Positions 10,182 through 21,377 of a stretch of 64,000 nucleotides of DNA are shown piece by piece. The DNA is from Ampelomyces quisqualis. Taxonomy: Eukaryota; Ascomycota; Dothideomycetes; Pleosporales; Phaeosphaeriaceae. The notes beneath the pieces were generated by a model. The model was not told the origin of the DNA and did not search any database. It saw nothing but the letters and a program-made list of their open reading frames with translations. The DNA lies in the NCBI GenBank assembly GCA_018398575.1, contig JAGTXZ010000002.1:1180501-1244500 (forward strand), read 5' to 3'. Made by a program: the position numbers and the translations under genes. The first letter of the stretch is position 1. Each line of letters starts with the position of its first letter.

Positions 10182-11666
10182 ACTGGATACGCAAAGAAGT
10201 GAAGAGACCGAAGAAAGGACAGGCTGCGTACTAGACGCGCGAAAGAAACGATTAACAAGAAATGAAGATGGAACTCGACACTACCAGACTGCAGAGGCTC
10301 ACTGAACGCCTGAAGAGGACGACCCGCATATATACACTACATTTTAACTACGAGCCGCAGAGGCTAGAGCACAGGACTCCCCACTATCCCTTGATTCGGC
10401 TACATCCCAAGTCCCTCCTAGCCCGCGCGGCCCGCGGGCAACTGGGAACAGTGAATCCAATTTTATTTCCGACCTAGATCGAGGAAACATGCAGCAGCCA
10501 TACAAATCCTGGACGAAGGGTCTCGGAGCCGCTGAGAAGGGTCGGTTACACAATACGCGAGGTTTTACTAATTGGGACATGTTTCAAGGACATTGGAACG
10601 GATGGCTCGCCCGGGCTCACACGGTGGCGCTCCAAGCAGGAAACACGCCCGCTATAGACCACATCCTAAACCGACGTGATCGAGACTCACGGGACGTTTG
10701 CCTAGCGTGTGTGCCTGGGGAATTTGGTAGGTTGATGATGGGTGGCTGTTTGGTGCCGCGACGTTGAAACGCGATGTGGTTGACGATGCGGATGTCGGCA
10801 TGGTTGATTCGACGAGGCTGATTGCAGGGAGTGGTTGCTGAAAGGGGGTTTTTCTTGATTGTTACACGCTCTGTCAGCAGCTTTTGAGACGGCTTTCCTG
10901 CTTGCGGACTGCGCAAAGCCAATGAACGAGCGAGTAGCGCTAGTGGGCACTGGCAAAGCGGGGTGATCGCCCCGTGCATCTAAACCCATCTAACCTCTTC
11001 GACCAGCCTTGGCCAGATTCAACAGCCATCATCCGCTTGAGTCCATCAAAGACTTTGGCTTGTTGGCTTTCTCCGACTCACGCATTCTTGAGAACATAGT
11101 CACTTGGTTTCGAAACCATCCGCCAAACATCTCAGCCAGAGCTTCGTTTGAGCAAGTTGTGTAGGTGAAATACGTAGGGAGTAGAACGCCCGGTTCCCAA
11201 CACAGACCATGATCCACATATTGTAGACAGAGTGACAGAGCCTCATTTCGGCGTGTTCATGATTTTCCGAGATCAAACGGGTAGTTGTACGGAGTACCCT
11301 GATCTCATCAGCCATCCCGCGCATACGGATTCAGCCAAATATTCCCGTTTAGATCGAGATATGCAGGTAACTCATTCGATCTGAAATTTGATCCGCCGAG
11401 ATCCGTCAAGAGTCAAGACTTCTTGGATCGGAGCTTAATGCATATCCGGGAGCCTACGATTGGTCAATTTGAATTCCTGTGGAAATCTTTCAGCAAGTAC
11501 CGCAGCAAGGTGAAGTGTCTCACGCATGACCTAGATGGACACTGCCAAGAGACATCTTCCTGTTCAGGCACGTCGGCAAATTCGTATAACCCGCAAGAGG
11601 AAGACTACCTGTCTCAGGACAAGACATCGCCAGACATGCTTTGTGCTTGTTGTAAACGAGAGATGT
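10182..11666. other. Intergenic, no gene supported
   Basis: 1.5 kb between the GH16 start and the ALG12 stop. Open frames at 10489-10767, 10617-10989 and 11423-11686 lack any family resemblance or splice logic. A palindromic GTACGGAGTAC sits at 11287-11297, half of a motif found again at 16411. Confidence 0.5.
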
Positions 11667-13478
11667 CTACATGGCATGCTGATTAACCAAGATCCGAATC
11701 CTCGGCTCCAGCTTCGCCTCAACCCAATACCCTCCCAACAGTGGCTGCCGCACCCAAGCTTCCAACTTCTTCCACCCCTCAGAAACACCATCACTCCAAT
11801 GCCGTGACTCAGCAACCTCACCGTGTACATCCTCAACCAGCGAGCCACTCATCTGCCCAGGTTTCAACACTCTCACACCCCCAAACCCATACACCACATG
11901 CGCAACTTCCCAGCTCCCAATGACTTTCTCAGGCCTCTCAGCAAGCACGTAATCGAACTTTGCCCAAAACATCGGGTCCAGAAGCACAGAGCGATCCTCG
12001 GTCTTGTCGTATGTCCAGACACGTCTGGCGAGCATTTCCTGCACTTCTAGGACATCCAGAACGGTACCTGCGCCACCATGACTTTCCAAAAAGCGCGTTA
12101 CACCAGTTTGACATGCGAGGTTGTCGAAGTAGACGTTGAAGTGCGGTTTGTCGGAATGTGTGATGTCGTGATGGAGGATGTTCAACGCGGCTCCACCTGG
12201 GTAGTTTAGGCTTGATAGTGCGAGGATTGCGGTGGAAGCTGCGAATGAAATGATGACTGAGGCGACGAGCATCAAGCTTAAGAAGACGTAGGCGAGTGAC
12301 TTTGCTCTTCGAGTCCAGATCCAGGATGCGCCGGCTCCGGCAACGCCGGTTAGGCCGGGGATGGCGTAGATAATGAAGCGCCACTCCTTGTGTGGGAGAA
12401 AGCTGTATAGGCCTACAAAGGCAAGTAGGGGGATGAGTAGATCCAGACTTTGCTGTCGGGTCGCTACATTCAACACTGCGACTGGAATGCACAGTATATA
12501 TATCGCGGGGTTGAGGAGCAGTCGTGGCAGCGCATTAACGAAGTAGTAATTCCATGGTGAAACTCCCCAGTCAGCGGAGTGTCCCTGGATGGTATTGTAG
12601 TAGAAGGCAGTCCATTCGGGCCAGAGTGGGAAGGATTGCCACAAGAACGAGTCGAGAGGTACGGTACAAAGAAGGCCGATGATCAGGCCTCCAAATCCCG
12701 CAGGAATGATGACGCCTGTGATAGAGATTCTCCGCATAACGAACAGATAAATCGTAAAAGTGCCCACCAAAATAGCCAGCTCTGATCGAAAAACAATACC
12801 CGCTATAGTGAGCAGGTATAGACTCAAACGATAGCCCTTGTATCCATGCCAAGGCACAGCAGTAGCACCAAGGAAACTTTTCAGTGCCAGATTACCTGCG
12901 CTACGATTAAGCACCCGTCACAAAGTCAAGTCGATAACATACACTTACTGAATATCAACGCAAACATATTTGGCAACGTCCTCGACGCATAATACACGAC
13001 GTGAAACTGGCTCGCCTGGAACAGCGCAAACCACACACCGGCACTCTTCCCAAAAGCCTTCTGCACGCTTCTCCCAAACGCAATGAGCGCAGCAGCATTA
13101 AGCAGCCCAAGAACACCTCTTACTGTAACCAGATAATTAGTTCTCGATGCGTCAGCTGGCCTCTGCTTGTACAATTTTTTACTCACCGAGCAACTGCACC
13201 TGCTCGCCATCCCTCACAAGCCCCACAAACGGCCGACTCAATCCGCTCAAGACCAGTGCACCAGCAAACGTCCTCGGCACGCTGCCCGGAAAAGATACAT
13301 GGTCGTAGTTTGCTGTGAGGAATTGATCGACGTTTTGGTTTGGGATGCCGTGTATCAAGATGTCGTGGACGGCTTGGATGTTGAACGATTCTTCAACTTT
13401 GGTGTAGGGCGAGACGAAGAGGTGGAGCAAAATGGATGCGGGAATGAGCGCGTAGAAAGGCCATGTTGGGATAGACAT
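11667..13478 (-). CDS. ALG12: Dol-P-Man:Man7GlcNAc2-PP-Dol alpha-1,6-mannosyltransferase
   Basis: 564 aa, minus strand, exons 13187-13478, 12949-13122, 11667-12895. GT22 family membrane enzyme of the ER that adds the eighth mannose to the lipid-linked N-glycan precursor from dolichol-phosphate mannose on the luminal side. The lumenal acidic loop motif VSPYTKVEESFNIQAVHDIL is near the N-terminus, as in the whole ALG9/ALG12/PIG-B family. YYASRTLPNMFALIFSNLALKSF is rebuilt across intron 2. The diagnostic HKEWRF lies at about 324-329. Around ten hydrophobic segments follow the GT-C layout. The C-terminal lumenal part is soluble-looking. ALG9 or Gpi10 are the alternatives; the HKEWRF spacing, and GHSADWGVSPWNYYF, fit ALG12 best. 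Confidence 0.88.
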
Positions 13479-13798
13479 GACAAGGGTATTGGAGATTGAG
13501 ATGGTGAGTTCTTGGGGATGTGGGAGGTCGGGATGGGAGGTGGAGGACTAGCAGGGATGAGATTAATCACGTGTCGTGTTACGATCCATGTGGTCAAGGT
13601 TGACGTACATAGAGCATTCCTGAGCAGCATTCTGATTACGTGCACTTGATATTTTCATGAGAAGATCTACTTGTAGGAAACGAATGTTTGTATTTGATCA
13701 TAACTTATCATTTAGGAAAGGGGAATAATGCTGTGTGCAAAGACGTCAGGGCTATCATGGGATATCATCTGCAGAACGACGCGCTCGCCAATTTACTC
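13479..13798. other. Intergenic between ALG12 and the CLIP-170-like gene
   Basis: 320 bp with the ALG12 promoter and the 3' UTR of the upstream minus-strand gene. No other feature is seen. Confidence 0.5.
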
Positions 13799-16230
13799 CT
13801 AAAAAGCATCTTCGTTCGGACAGGCTGTTACATCGTGACCTTCGCTCTCACAGAGAGCACACCACTTGTCTGGATCCGCTACTGCAGCGCCCTTGGGAGG
13901 TACTAGGGAAGAGTTGGAGTTGTTGAAAGACGGAATAGGGAGAGGTGCCGTGGGAGCATTGCCTGGCGGCTTCGTAGGGCTCAAGACTGACTGGCGGGTT
14001 CGGTCTGAGAGGGACGAGAGGGATGAGAGTGATGAGAGGTTGCGAAGGCCTTCGATGACCACGTCCTTGCCATTACGGGTTCCGTTCTCCTTGGGCGTGG
14101 CATCACCTCCCATCGCTGTGCAGTTGAGAATGTCATGTCCTCCAGTTTCGCAGATCTCGCACCAAAGCACGCTGCTTTCGGCTGAAGAGCGGCTGTCAGA
14201 CTCTAGCATGGGCTCCAGGTTCACTACCGTCTCTTTGGAGTCTCCTTCTGACGTTTGTTGCTCTTGTGTGGCAGTATACTCAGACATGCCATTGCTGATG
14301 ACACTCTCGCGCTGCTCGGTAAGGCCAAGCTGGCTTCGCAATTTTTTCAGCTCGCGTTCTAGTTCTTCTTCCCTGAACGTCTTTTTTTCTACAAGCCCAC
14401 GAAGCTCCTCCTTTTCGCGCTCAAGGCGCTCGGAATGTGCTTGCGCTGTCTTAAGCTGTTCCGGACTGGTCGACGATTCTTGACGCAACAAGGGAGAACG
14501 GCCACGCTCCTCTGCTGCACCTGAACTCAGGGAATGGATAATGGCCTTGAGTCCTCGAATCTCATCATCACGCTGTTCGACCTCTCTTTGCCCTGGAGTC
14601 TGCGGCGCATCAACCATGGCGCCGGCACCTTTCAAGGCTGCTGCAGCCTTTTCTCGCTCGCGACGGAGCTCAGACCGGCCACGCTCCACTTCGCCTCTGA
14701 GAAACTCTACTTCTCCACGCGCCTCGGCTTCGCCCCGTCGTGCATCCTCGAGTCCTTCCTCAAGCTCTTGCACAAGCTCTTCCAATTGCTTCAACTGCAT
14801 AGCGACAGTTTCGACGTCTTCGCTCCGTGATTGATACTCGTGCAGCTCTTCTTGGAGTTCTTCTACTTTCTTCTCGTACACACGCTCGGTTTCGGTGCTC
14901 GCCAGCTCCAGGGTGTCGATAGTGCTCCTGAAGTCTGATCGATGTGCGTCGAACTCGGATGTGAGCATAGCGATCTTATCGTTCTTCTCGCGGAGGAGTG
15001 CTCGTAGTTGCGCGACATCGTTGGGCTCGCCACTGTGCGAAGATGCCATGTCCATGTCGTCAGGCATCAGATTCTGGATTTCAGACAGGCTTGCCTCCAT
15101 CTCGCCGAGAGAATTGGCCTGATCTTTAAGCTGCCTGTCGCGTTCTTCGAGCAGCGCGGTCAATCGCTGTACTTCATCGCCTTGGTTTGACGCCATCCGA
15201 GAGCCTGGACGCCGACCCTGGTAGCTTGCTATGGAATCATTGCTCATTCGCGATGCGCCCGTCGGCGTGATCTCCATGTCCTCATCGATGGTATCATGCT
15301 GGCCGAGGCGCGAGTTGTTTCGAGAGTATGGTCGCTGTGGCCCGGGAGTGCGCGGCTTTTGGAGCCCAGGCGCTGCTCTTAGAGGTGCAGGGCTTGCGAA
15401 TCTAGGAGGTGCGCCAATCGCGCTCTTGGAGAAGCCTGAGGGTGTGAGTGTCCCGCTTCGTGCTGGGGTGGCGGTCAAATTCAGTGGTCGGCGCAGAGGC
15501 GATTCTGGTCGCGGAAGAGACGGTCGACTTTTTGGCCTAAACTGCGGACTCGGCGCACGGGCTCCCGGGCCGACTGACTGTGAGAACTTGGGGAGTGATG
15601 GCGTCTCTGGGCTGAAGTGCGGCTTCGTGGTCGTCGAGAGGCTGACGTTGTTGTATGACGAAGACGGCGTGGTGGGAGTAGGAGGGAAGTCGTCCGAGGT
15701 TGCCGATGAGCGTTTCTGGGCGCGGTGCACAGGCAAGAATATGCCGGAGCCGGGAATAGACGTCCTGAAGTACTGCTTGCTGCACGGCTGTCAGTATGCG
15801 CGCAAAGCGGCGAGGCAGCGCCGTCGTGTGGAAACACACCCATGCACTTCTCCATCGTTCTTCCCGCGCGATGCATACTCCCTGCTGAGCTCCACACCGG
15901 CAAACACACCCTTCTTGTTGGAGACGGCGCCGATAAACTTGACTGTTCCGTGCATGCCGCCCGGCACGTCCACGACATCGCCGACGCCGATGTCGCGCCC
16001 GTCTGCGCCCATTCTGCTGGCGGAAGGGGAAGCGCCGCCGACCAGGGCGTTCAGAGAGGCCTTTCGTTGGCAGGTGGTGCTCGCGGCGAGGCAAAGATTG
16101 GGCGAAGACTCTGCGACCTATCGAGGCTGGGGGTGAGCGCGCATTCCCGGGAGTGTTTGTCGTGCATGGCTAATCATACCTTCAGCGAGGGTCTCGGCTG
16201 ACCGAGCCGTCTGGGTGTTTGGAACGCCAT
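13799..16230 (-). CDS. CLIP-170/Bik1/Tip1-type microtubule plus-end protein
   Basis: 766 aa, minus strand, exons 16180-16230, 15840-16108, 13799-15779. Tracks growing microtubule plus ends. A CAP-Gly domain sits at about residues 55-125: VGDVVDVPGGMHGTVKFIG, the ligand-binding SRGKNDGEV, then GKQYFRTSIPGSGIF after the second splice. A Ser/Pro-rich basic linker follows, with SP/TP sites, then a coiled coil of about 300 residues, and finally two CCHC zinc knuckles (WCEICETGGHDILNC and KWCALCESEGHDVTAC), as in CLIP-170. The N-terminal exon (MAFQTPRRLGQPRPSLK) is inferred: it needs an acceptor at GCAGAG rather than GCAG to stay in frame. If that is wrong the start would be M at 16012, which still leaves the domain whole. 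Shares a 533 bp divergent promoter with the next kinase gene. Confidence 0.88.
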
Positions 16231-16763
16231 GGCGACCGGCGGGCTGCTGCTATGCTACAATAATGTAATACAGCCAGGGCAGTCTGTGGAACAAGGCAAG
16301 CTTGTTGTGGGGACATGTTGTTGTGACCAGGGGTCCCGGATGTGCCACGATGGCGACTTTAGCGTGCCAATCACATCTTGTCAGCCATCTTCACCTTGTG
16401 CGTTCGCATACTCCGTACGGAGCACTCCGTAGACAACCTTGACTCCGCTTGGTCTGACGGGGACGGGTAGGGCGACATATCTGCCAGTCCAGATGAACCA
16501 GCAGTCGATGGCAGCAACATGGCGACGTTTCAGCGCCCAAGCCTGAACCCTGCAGACGCAGCCACACGTGACTTGTGAGCAGACAAACACCGTGACCGTG
16601 TCACGTGCTCTCAGACTCGAGACGCATAGACGCTCATTGTTCGGCCCGGCCATGCCCCAGCGCGATCCCGTTGCTTTGCCTCGGCATCTCCGCAAGTGCT
16701 CGTCCACCGCAGCTACATCACGGCCCGCGTCCGCACGATGCGTAGCCTCCCACTCTTGCAACC
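16231..16763. other. Divergent promoter region with a 12 bp palindrome
   Basis: 533 bp between two divergent start codons. Holds the palindrome CTCCGTACGGAG (16411-16422) and a nearby half site ACTCCGTA (16424-16431), plus CACGTG-like sites (16566-16570, 16602-16606). No gene is seen. Confidence 0.5.
16411..16431. promoter_or_regulatory. Perfect 12 bp palindrome CTCCGTACGGAG with adjacent half-site
   Basis: The palindrome at 16411-16422 is followed after one base by ACTCCGTA. CGG...CCG-type symmetry suggests a zinc-cluster dimer site, but such ACTCCGTACGGAGT motifs also occur as abundant dispersed sequences in fungal genomes, so function is uncertain. Confidence 0.35.
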
Positions 16764-18033
16764 ATGGCCGGACAAGTGCGACAACCAATTGACGTGGCCT
16801 CGCTCGAGCGCTATGTAGCTGCCCATGTGCCTGACATTCAGGTGCCGCTTGATGTGAAACAGGTATGTCGTGGTGGTATGCCTGTCGTGTTCGGTTGCTG
16901 ATGAGACGGTAGTTTGGTTACGGGCAATCGAATCCGACGTACCAATTGACAGACAAAAACGGGCAGAAGTATGTTATGAGGAAGAAGCCTCCGGGCGCGC
17001 TTCTGTCCAGGGTACGATAAGCTCTTCGCTCAACCACGCGGGCAATGCTAATGAAATACTCAGACAGCCCACAAGGTCGATCGCGAATACCGTATCCTCC
17101 ACGCGCTCGAGAACACAGATGTCCCAGTTCCCAAAACCTTCTGCCTGTGCCAGGATGAGAAGGTCGTGGGCACCGACTTCTACATCATGGAGTTCCTCGA
17201 CGGCCGGATCTTCGAAGACCCAGCCATTCCAGACGTGACTGCAGAAGAGCGGACAGAGATGTAAGAAACCTGCTACAAACGCCACAGAGAACTGCAAGCC
17301 TAACACAAAGTCCAGGTGGCACTCCGCAATAACCACGCTCGCCAAATTCCACCGCGTGAGCCCCTCCACCGTCAACCTCTCCTCCTACGGCAAGTCCTCG
17401 GGCTTCTACAACCGCCAAATCGCCACCTTCAACACAATTTCCCAATCCCAAAGCGCTGCGAAAGACGCAGAGTCCGGCGAGCCCGTCGGCAAAATCCCCC
17501 ACCAAGACGACATGGTCGCATTCTTCAGCGACGCCTCGACCCAGCCGCAAGACCGCGCGACCTTTGTCCACGGCGACTACAAAATCGACAACGTCGTCTT
17601 CCACAAAACCGAGCCCCGCGTCATCGGCATCCTCGACTGGGAAATGAGCACTATCGGCCACCCGTTGTCAGACATCAACAACCTCCTCGCTCCCTACCTA
17701 ACCGCCTCGTCGTCCAAAGCCATGTCCATCGGACGCGCGCACACGGGCTTCCAACCCGGCGCAACCCCAGGTCTGCCTACTCGCGACCAGCTGGTGCAGT
17801 GGTACAGTGAGGTAGCTGGGTGGGACCCCCGGCCTGATTTCACCTGGGGCGATGCGTTTAGTACGTACAGGAGTGCGATTATCATGCAGGGTATTGCGGC
17901 ACGGTATGCGCTGAGACAGGCGAGTAGCGAGCAGGCCATGAGCTATGGGCAGATGATGAAGCCGTTTGCGGAAATCGCGTGGGATTTGGTCGACGAGTAC
18001 AAGAGGGGGCATTCGCAGAAGGCGAGGTTATGA
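16764..18033 (+). CDS. Aminoglycoside-phosphotransferase-like kinase of the ACAD10/ACAD11 N-terminal type
   Basis: 370 aa from exons 16764-16862, 16913-17011, 17064-17260, 17316-18033. Protein-kinase-like APH fold. Seen: FGYGQSNPTYQLTD (glycine-rich loop) and KYVMRKKPPG (ATP lysine), VDREYRIL, PVPKTFCLC, FYIMEFLDGRIF; catalytic HGDYKIDNVVF at about 217 and DWEMSTIGHPLSD at about 239. This set matches the kinase half of ACAD10/ACAD11, which phosphorylates 4-hydroxy acyl chains in mammals; here it stands alone without the acyl-CoA dehydrogenase half, as is usual in fungi. The substrate is therefore not certain. No targeting peptide is evident. All four junctions rejoin codons cleanly (for example GAGAT/GTGGCAC giving MWHSA). 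Confidence 0.88.
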
Positions 18034-18499
18034 GGTGCATGTGTAGATGGCGGAGTCCGCGGTATTGTCGCATCCATCTGTGTGTACATGACATTTACGA
18101 AGAACGCGCGTTAGTCACAAAAACCGGATGTGATCTCGAAGACGTGTGACAGCTGCAGTTGCATTGATTTATCGCTATCTCTTTAGCTATTCCAGTGCGC
18201 CCTGCTGTACTACAGACTGTAGTGCGTTCAACCGTCTAAGCTATTTAACAACGCTTTGACCAAGAAACCTCGGAAATGGTATCAGATCGTGGCTATTGTG
18301 CCCTATAGGACGGTATATGTCAACTTGGATGTTGCAATATTGCTTCTGAAATGTTTGGCTGGTAAACGCACTGGGCGTAGGAGAGCCATACCCACGAGAA
18401 AGTGCGCCCCAAACGCCGTATGCCGCTGCGAAATTATGCTCGCCCACTGTCTTCTCCATGTGCTCGGCACGGGCGCAGGTTGGGTATCGAGAGTCATCT
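18034..18499. other. Intergenic, convergent 3' ends
   Basis: 466 bp between the stops of the kinase gene and SmG. Holds both 3' UTRs; no other feature seen. Confidence 0.5.
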
Positions 18500-18904
18500 T
18501 TATCGTCCAATCTTCGGCGCGTCTTGATTGATGCGGTCCAGTGCCTATTTCTGCATCAGCATTTCGTCCATTTGAAGTATGTGGGCGAAGACTCGTACTT
18601 CAAGCATCACGACGGCGTTGCCTCGGATGACGACCATGCCTATGCGAACCTTCTCACCGCCTGCCTTCTCTTCAAGCGCATCGTCGAGTACAACGTTCAG
18701 GTAGACCTGCGCGGTCGTCAATGTGCGATTTTCAATTGTAGGAGCAGAGGCGTACGTCGTATCCTCGTAGGATCCCCATGACCTTGCGGCTGCCATTGAG
18801 CTGCACCAGAACGCGCTTCTCGAGGTACTGATTCAAATTAGCTGGAGTGCTACATACGGGCATTGTTGACTTGCCTTCTTCAGCTCAGGCTGTGCTTGAG
18901 GCAT
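18500..18904 (-). CDS. SMX2: Small nuclear ribonucleoprotein G (SmG)
   Basis: 84 aa, minus strand, four exons: 18875-18904, 18756-18827, 18599-18706, 18500-18544. One of seven Sm proteins forming the ring on U1, U2, U4 and U5 snRNAs. Sm1 motif: KRVLVQLNGSRKVMGILRGYD..LNVVLDDA; Sm2 motif: VRIGMVVIRGNAVVMLEALDRI. The first intron has a GC donor (GCAAGT), giving a GC-AG intron after KK. The last intron (18545-18598) must be removed to restore LEALDRI; reading through it gives a plausible-looking but wrong end (VRVFAHILQMDEML), with the stop TAG lying inside the acceptor. The spliced length matches SmG (about 76-90 aa). Starts 204 bp from the divergent NTR2-like gene. Confidence 0.93.
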
Positions 18905-19108
18905 AATGACGGCGTGTATAGACGTGTTCGGCGAGCAAGTAATGTTTTCGTGGTAGTGCTGTGATCTGCGCGCGTGGTGTTGTGGAGCTGTGGCCGCGGG
19001 GATAGCTTTTTGTCTGGGTTGGCGGCGCCAAGAGTCTACATGTGAAGCAGGTGCAGCCTGGGGTGATTTACACCTCACACTCGATCGCGTTGACCAACAA
19101 CGCACGCA
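18905..19108. promoter_or_regulatory. Short divergent promoter between SmG and NTR2-like
   Basis: 204 bp separates the two start codons, so both transcripts must start from, or overlap in, this GC-rich stretch. The neighbours are two spliceosome-related genes. Confidence 0.6.
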
Positions 19109-20456
19109 ATGAAACGATCAGGCTCGGGCCGCATTGCGCGCAAGGTCGGCGCCTACGACGACTCGGCAGAGAGCACTGAAAGCTCGTCGAACGAAGTGCA
19201 GAAGCCCACAGGTTAGTACTCCTTGTGTCGCAGAACCAGCCTTCCATTCTGACCATGTTAGGCATTTCGTGCTAACTGGCAGTATATTAGTCAAGCGACC
19301 GACATTTGGCAAAGGCAAGAAGCGCTCCTCATTACGCATATCATTCGGCCCAAACGAGTCGGATGCGAACGATGGCGACGAGTCCAGCGATGCAGCTCCG
19401 GTGGTCACCCCAAAGAAGACAAACCTGAGTCGCATAGCTCTAGAAAAGAGTGCGCAGCTTCGAGCGCGATCACCACTTGTCCTCGAAGCCGAGCGTCCAG
19501 CCGATGAAGAGCGTCCGTCTTACAGCAAGGACTACATTGCAGAGCTACGGAACTCAACGCCGACCACCCCTAGAGATCTCAAGCTTTCTGCGGAAGAAGA
19601 AGAGGAAACCCAAGCACTCGACATTGCTTCGAAATTCGGTTCAGCCATACCTTTGCCCACTGAGGCCTCTTTCGCAATACCTACACAAGCAGAGATTTCA
19701 GAGAAGAAAGCGAGACGGCGACGCTTGGCGCAGCAGGAGAATGCTTACGATGAAGACGAAGACCGGCCGTGGGCGTCAGATGACGAGGGCGAGGACGAGT
19801 TCCGGCAGCGAAAGAACGAGATCTCACTACGACCGAAAGACAAATATCCGGAGACTCGGCTGATACACGATGATGAGGATATCGCAGAAGGATTCGACGA
19901 TTTTGTCGAAGATGGAAAGATATCTCTGAGTCGCAAGTCGGAACGTGAAGCTCAGCGAAAGCGGCGTACCGAGATGGCTGAGCTGATCAACGATGCGGAA
20001 GGTTCAGAGGACGATGGCTCAGCAGACTCGGATGAGGAGCGCAACGCCGCCTTTGCTACAGCTCAAGCGCGTGCTGGGCGATATGGCCAGAAGATCGAGG
20101 ACGAAGACGACGGTTCCAAGACACCTCCGCGAATCACCCCTCTTCCGCAACTCGACGAGATCCTCGAAGGCCTGACACTCGACATACAAACCAAGAAGCA
20201 GAGGAAGCAACTTATACTGCAGAAGTTGCAGGAGTTCAAAGAAGATAAGGTCAGGATCGAGCAGCGCAAGAAGTACTTGCAAGAGCAGCTGCAGAAGACT
20301 GGCGACGAGTATGAGAAATTGCGGCAGGAGTCTGGTCTACCGGCTCTGCCGTCAAGCGAAGTCAACGGAGGCAGGCTTATCACGGAGCGGGGTCTCGACA
20401 GTCTAGGAACCACGCCGTTGGCTGGCCGTTCGGGTGCGGACTCGGAGGATGAGTAG
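19109..20456 (+). CDS. NTR2-like spliceosome disassembly factor
   Basis: 422 aa from exons 19109-19211 and 19291-20456. Looks like the Ntr2 family (Nineteen-complex-related protein 2), which with Ntr1 and the helicase Prp43 releases the spent spliceosome. Seen: a basic start (MKRSGSGRIARKV), VKRPTFGKGKKRSSLRISFGP after the splice, SYSKDYIAELRNSTPTTPRD, a long Asp/Glu-rich stretch, GFDDFVEDGKISLSRKSERE, and a coiled-coil-like Lys/Gln-rich C-terminal part (LTLDIQTKKQRKQLILQKLQ). The acceptor is TATATTAG; the earlier GGCAG would run into a stop after two codons. The family call rests on the YIAELR and FVEDG blocks and the general layout, so a GCFC/PAXBP-type neighbour cannot be excluded. Confidence 0.75.
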
Positions 20457-20659
20457 AGTAGTGATCATTCGTAGATGTGACAAAGTCTCGGCGAAGAGCT
20501 CGACCGACTCTGTGATAACAGCATGCCCTTAAGGGCAAACATAGCTATGCTTCCCCATAACGCCCGTGATGCACCCATGTCATATCGTGCAACGTACAAT
20601 TGCCGCTGCTCAATAACGCCACCCAATGTTCCCTTCAGCAAATCCTAATATCTTCCCCT

Positions 20660-20966
20660 TCATTTATTCGCATCCAGCTCCGCCCACACCTTCTCTATCT
20701 CCTGTCGCTTCTGCTTGGCCACCTCTCTATTCTTCCGCGTCCGTTCGAGGCGCAGCGCGCGCAGACACATGTTGACTTGATGTTTCGCTTTCGTGCAGTT
20801 CCCGGTGGCTTTCCAGAGGAAACCGCGGGCGTGGCATTCGTCGAGCGCGGCGACGACTTCGGCGCAGCCTGTCGGTTGATGTTAATCGCTTGCTTACGCC
20901 GAGGATGGGAGGTGAGGGGGCAGGCGGACTCTTTTGGACTTCTTCGGTGTGTAGGTGGGGATGCAT
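20660..20966 (-). CDS. CMC2: Cx9C-motif mitochondrial protein Cmc2, cytochrome c oxidase biogenesis
   Basis: 81 aa, minus strand, exons 20930-20966 and 20660-20868. Intermembrane-space protein with twin Cx9C motifs, imported by the Mia40 pathway and needed for COX assembly. The start MHPHLHTEEVQK is typical of Cmc2. After splicing the motifs are C-AEVVAALDE-C and C-TKAKHQVNM-C, followed by the conserved basic LRLERTRKNREVAKQK. The donor is the weak GTCCGC; the stronger GTAAGC downstream would leave an intron of only 29 nt, out of frame. Divergent from the prefoldin 2 gene over 411 bp. Confidence 0.88.
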
Positions 20967-21377
20967 TGTGGTCGGGGCGAGGTGTGCGAGGGAGTTTCGG
21001 GGGTGAGAGAGCGTGGGTAGCTTGGTGGAGCGGGTAGAGGTGGTGTTGTGGAAGTGAGGTTGAAGCGCTCTTGATTGGACTAGATAAGTTGGTGAATCTG
21101 CGTCCGAGCTTGAGCATCACTTTTATACGACTTGACCACGACCCGGGACGAGACGATTTCCACGCTTGATTATTTACTGTAGCGTCAAGGTTCCTCGTCG
21201 CACGAAATATCACTGTGTAAATCAAAACTTCAACACCCAACCGTGTACAAGATCCTCACCACACCCCCTCGGCAACTCCCCGCAAACTACCCGCTTAGTT
21301 CGTGGGAACGGCTAGGTAGCCCGCGAACACCAAATCCAAGCCAACCTCATCGCCCAAAAACACCCAACCATCAAACC
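20967..21377. other. Divergent promoter region CMC2 / prefoldin 2
   Basis: 411 bp between the two start codons. No coding potential; the 120 aa plus-strand frame from 21243 is Pro/Thr/Gln noise that overlaps the first prefoldin exon. Confidence 0.5.

Noticed and set aside
10617..10989. Minus-strand frames of 95-120 codons
   Set aside because: No start context, no splice partners, no recognisable blocks; probably promoter DNA.
8212..13478. A biosynthetic gene cluster
   Set aside because: No polyketide synthase, NRPS, terpene synthase or tailoring enzymes in the window; the GH16 and ALG12 genes are ordinary.
18545..18706. SmG ending at 18545 with the tail VRVFAHILQMDEMLMQK
   Set aside because: Splicing 18545-18598 restores the conserved ALDRI end of SmG; the longer reading is an intron.
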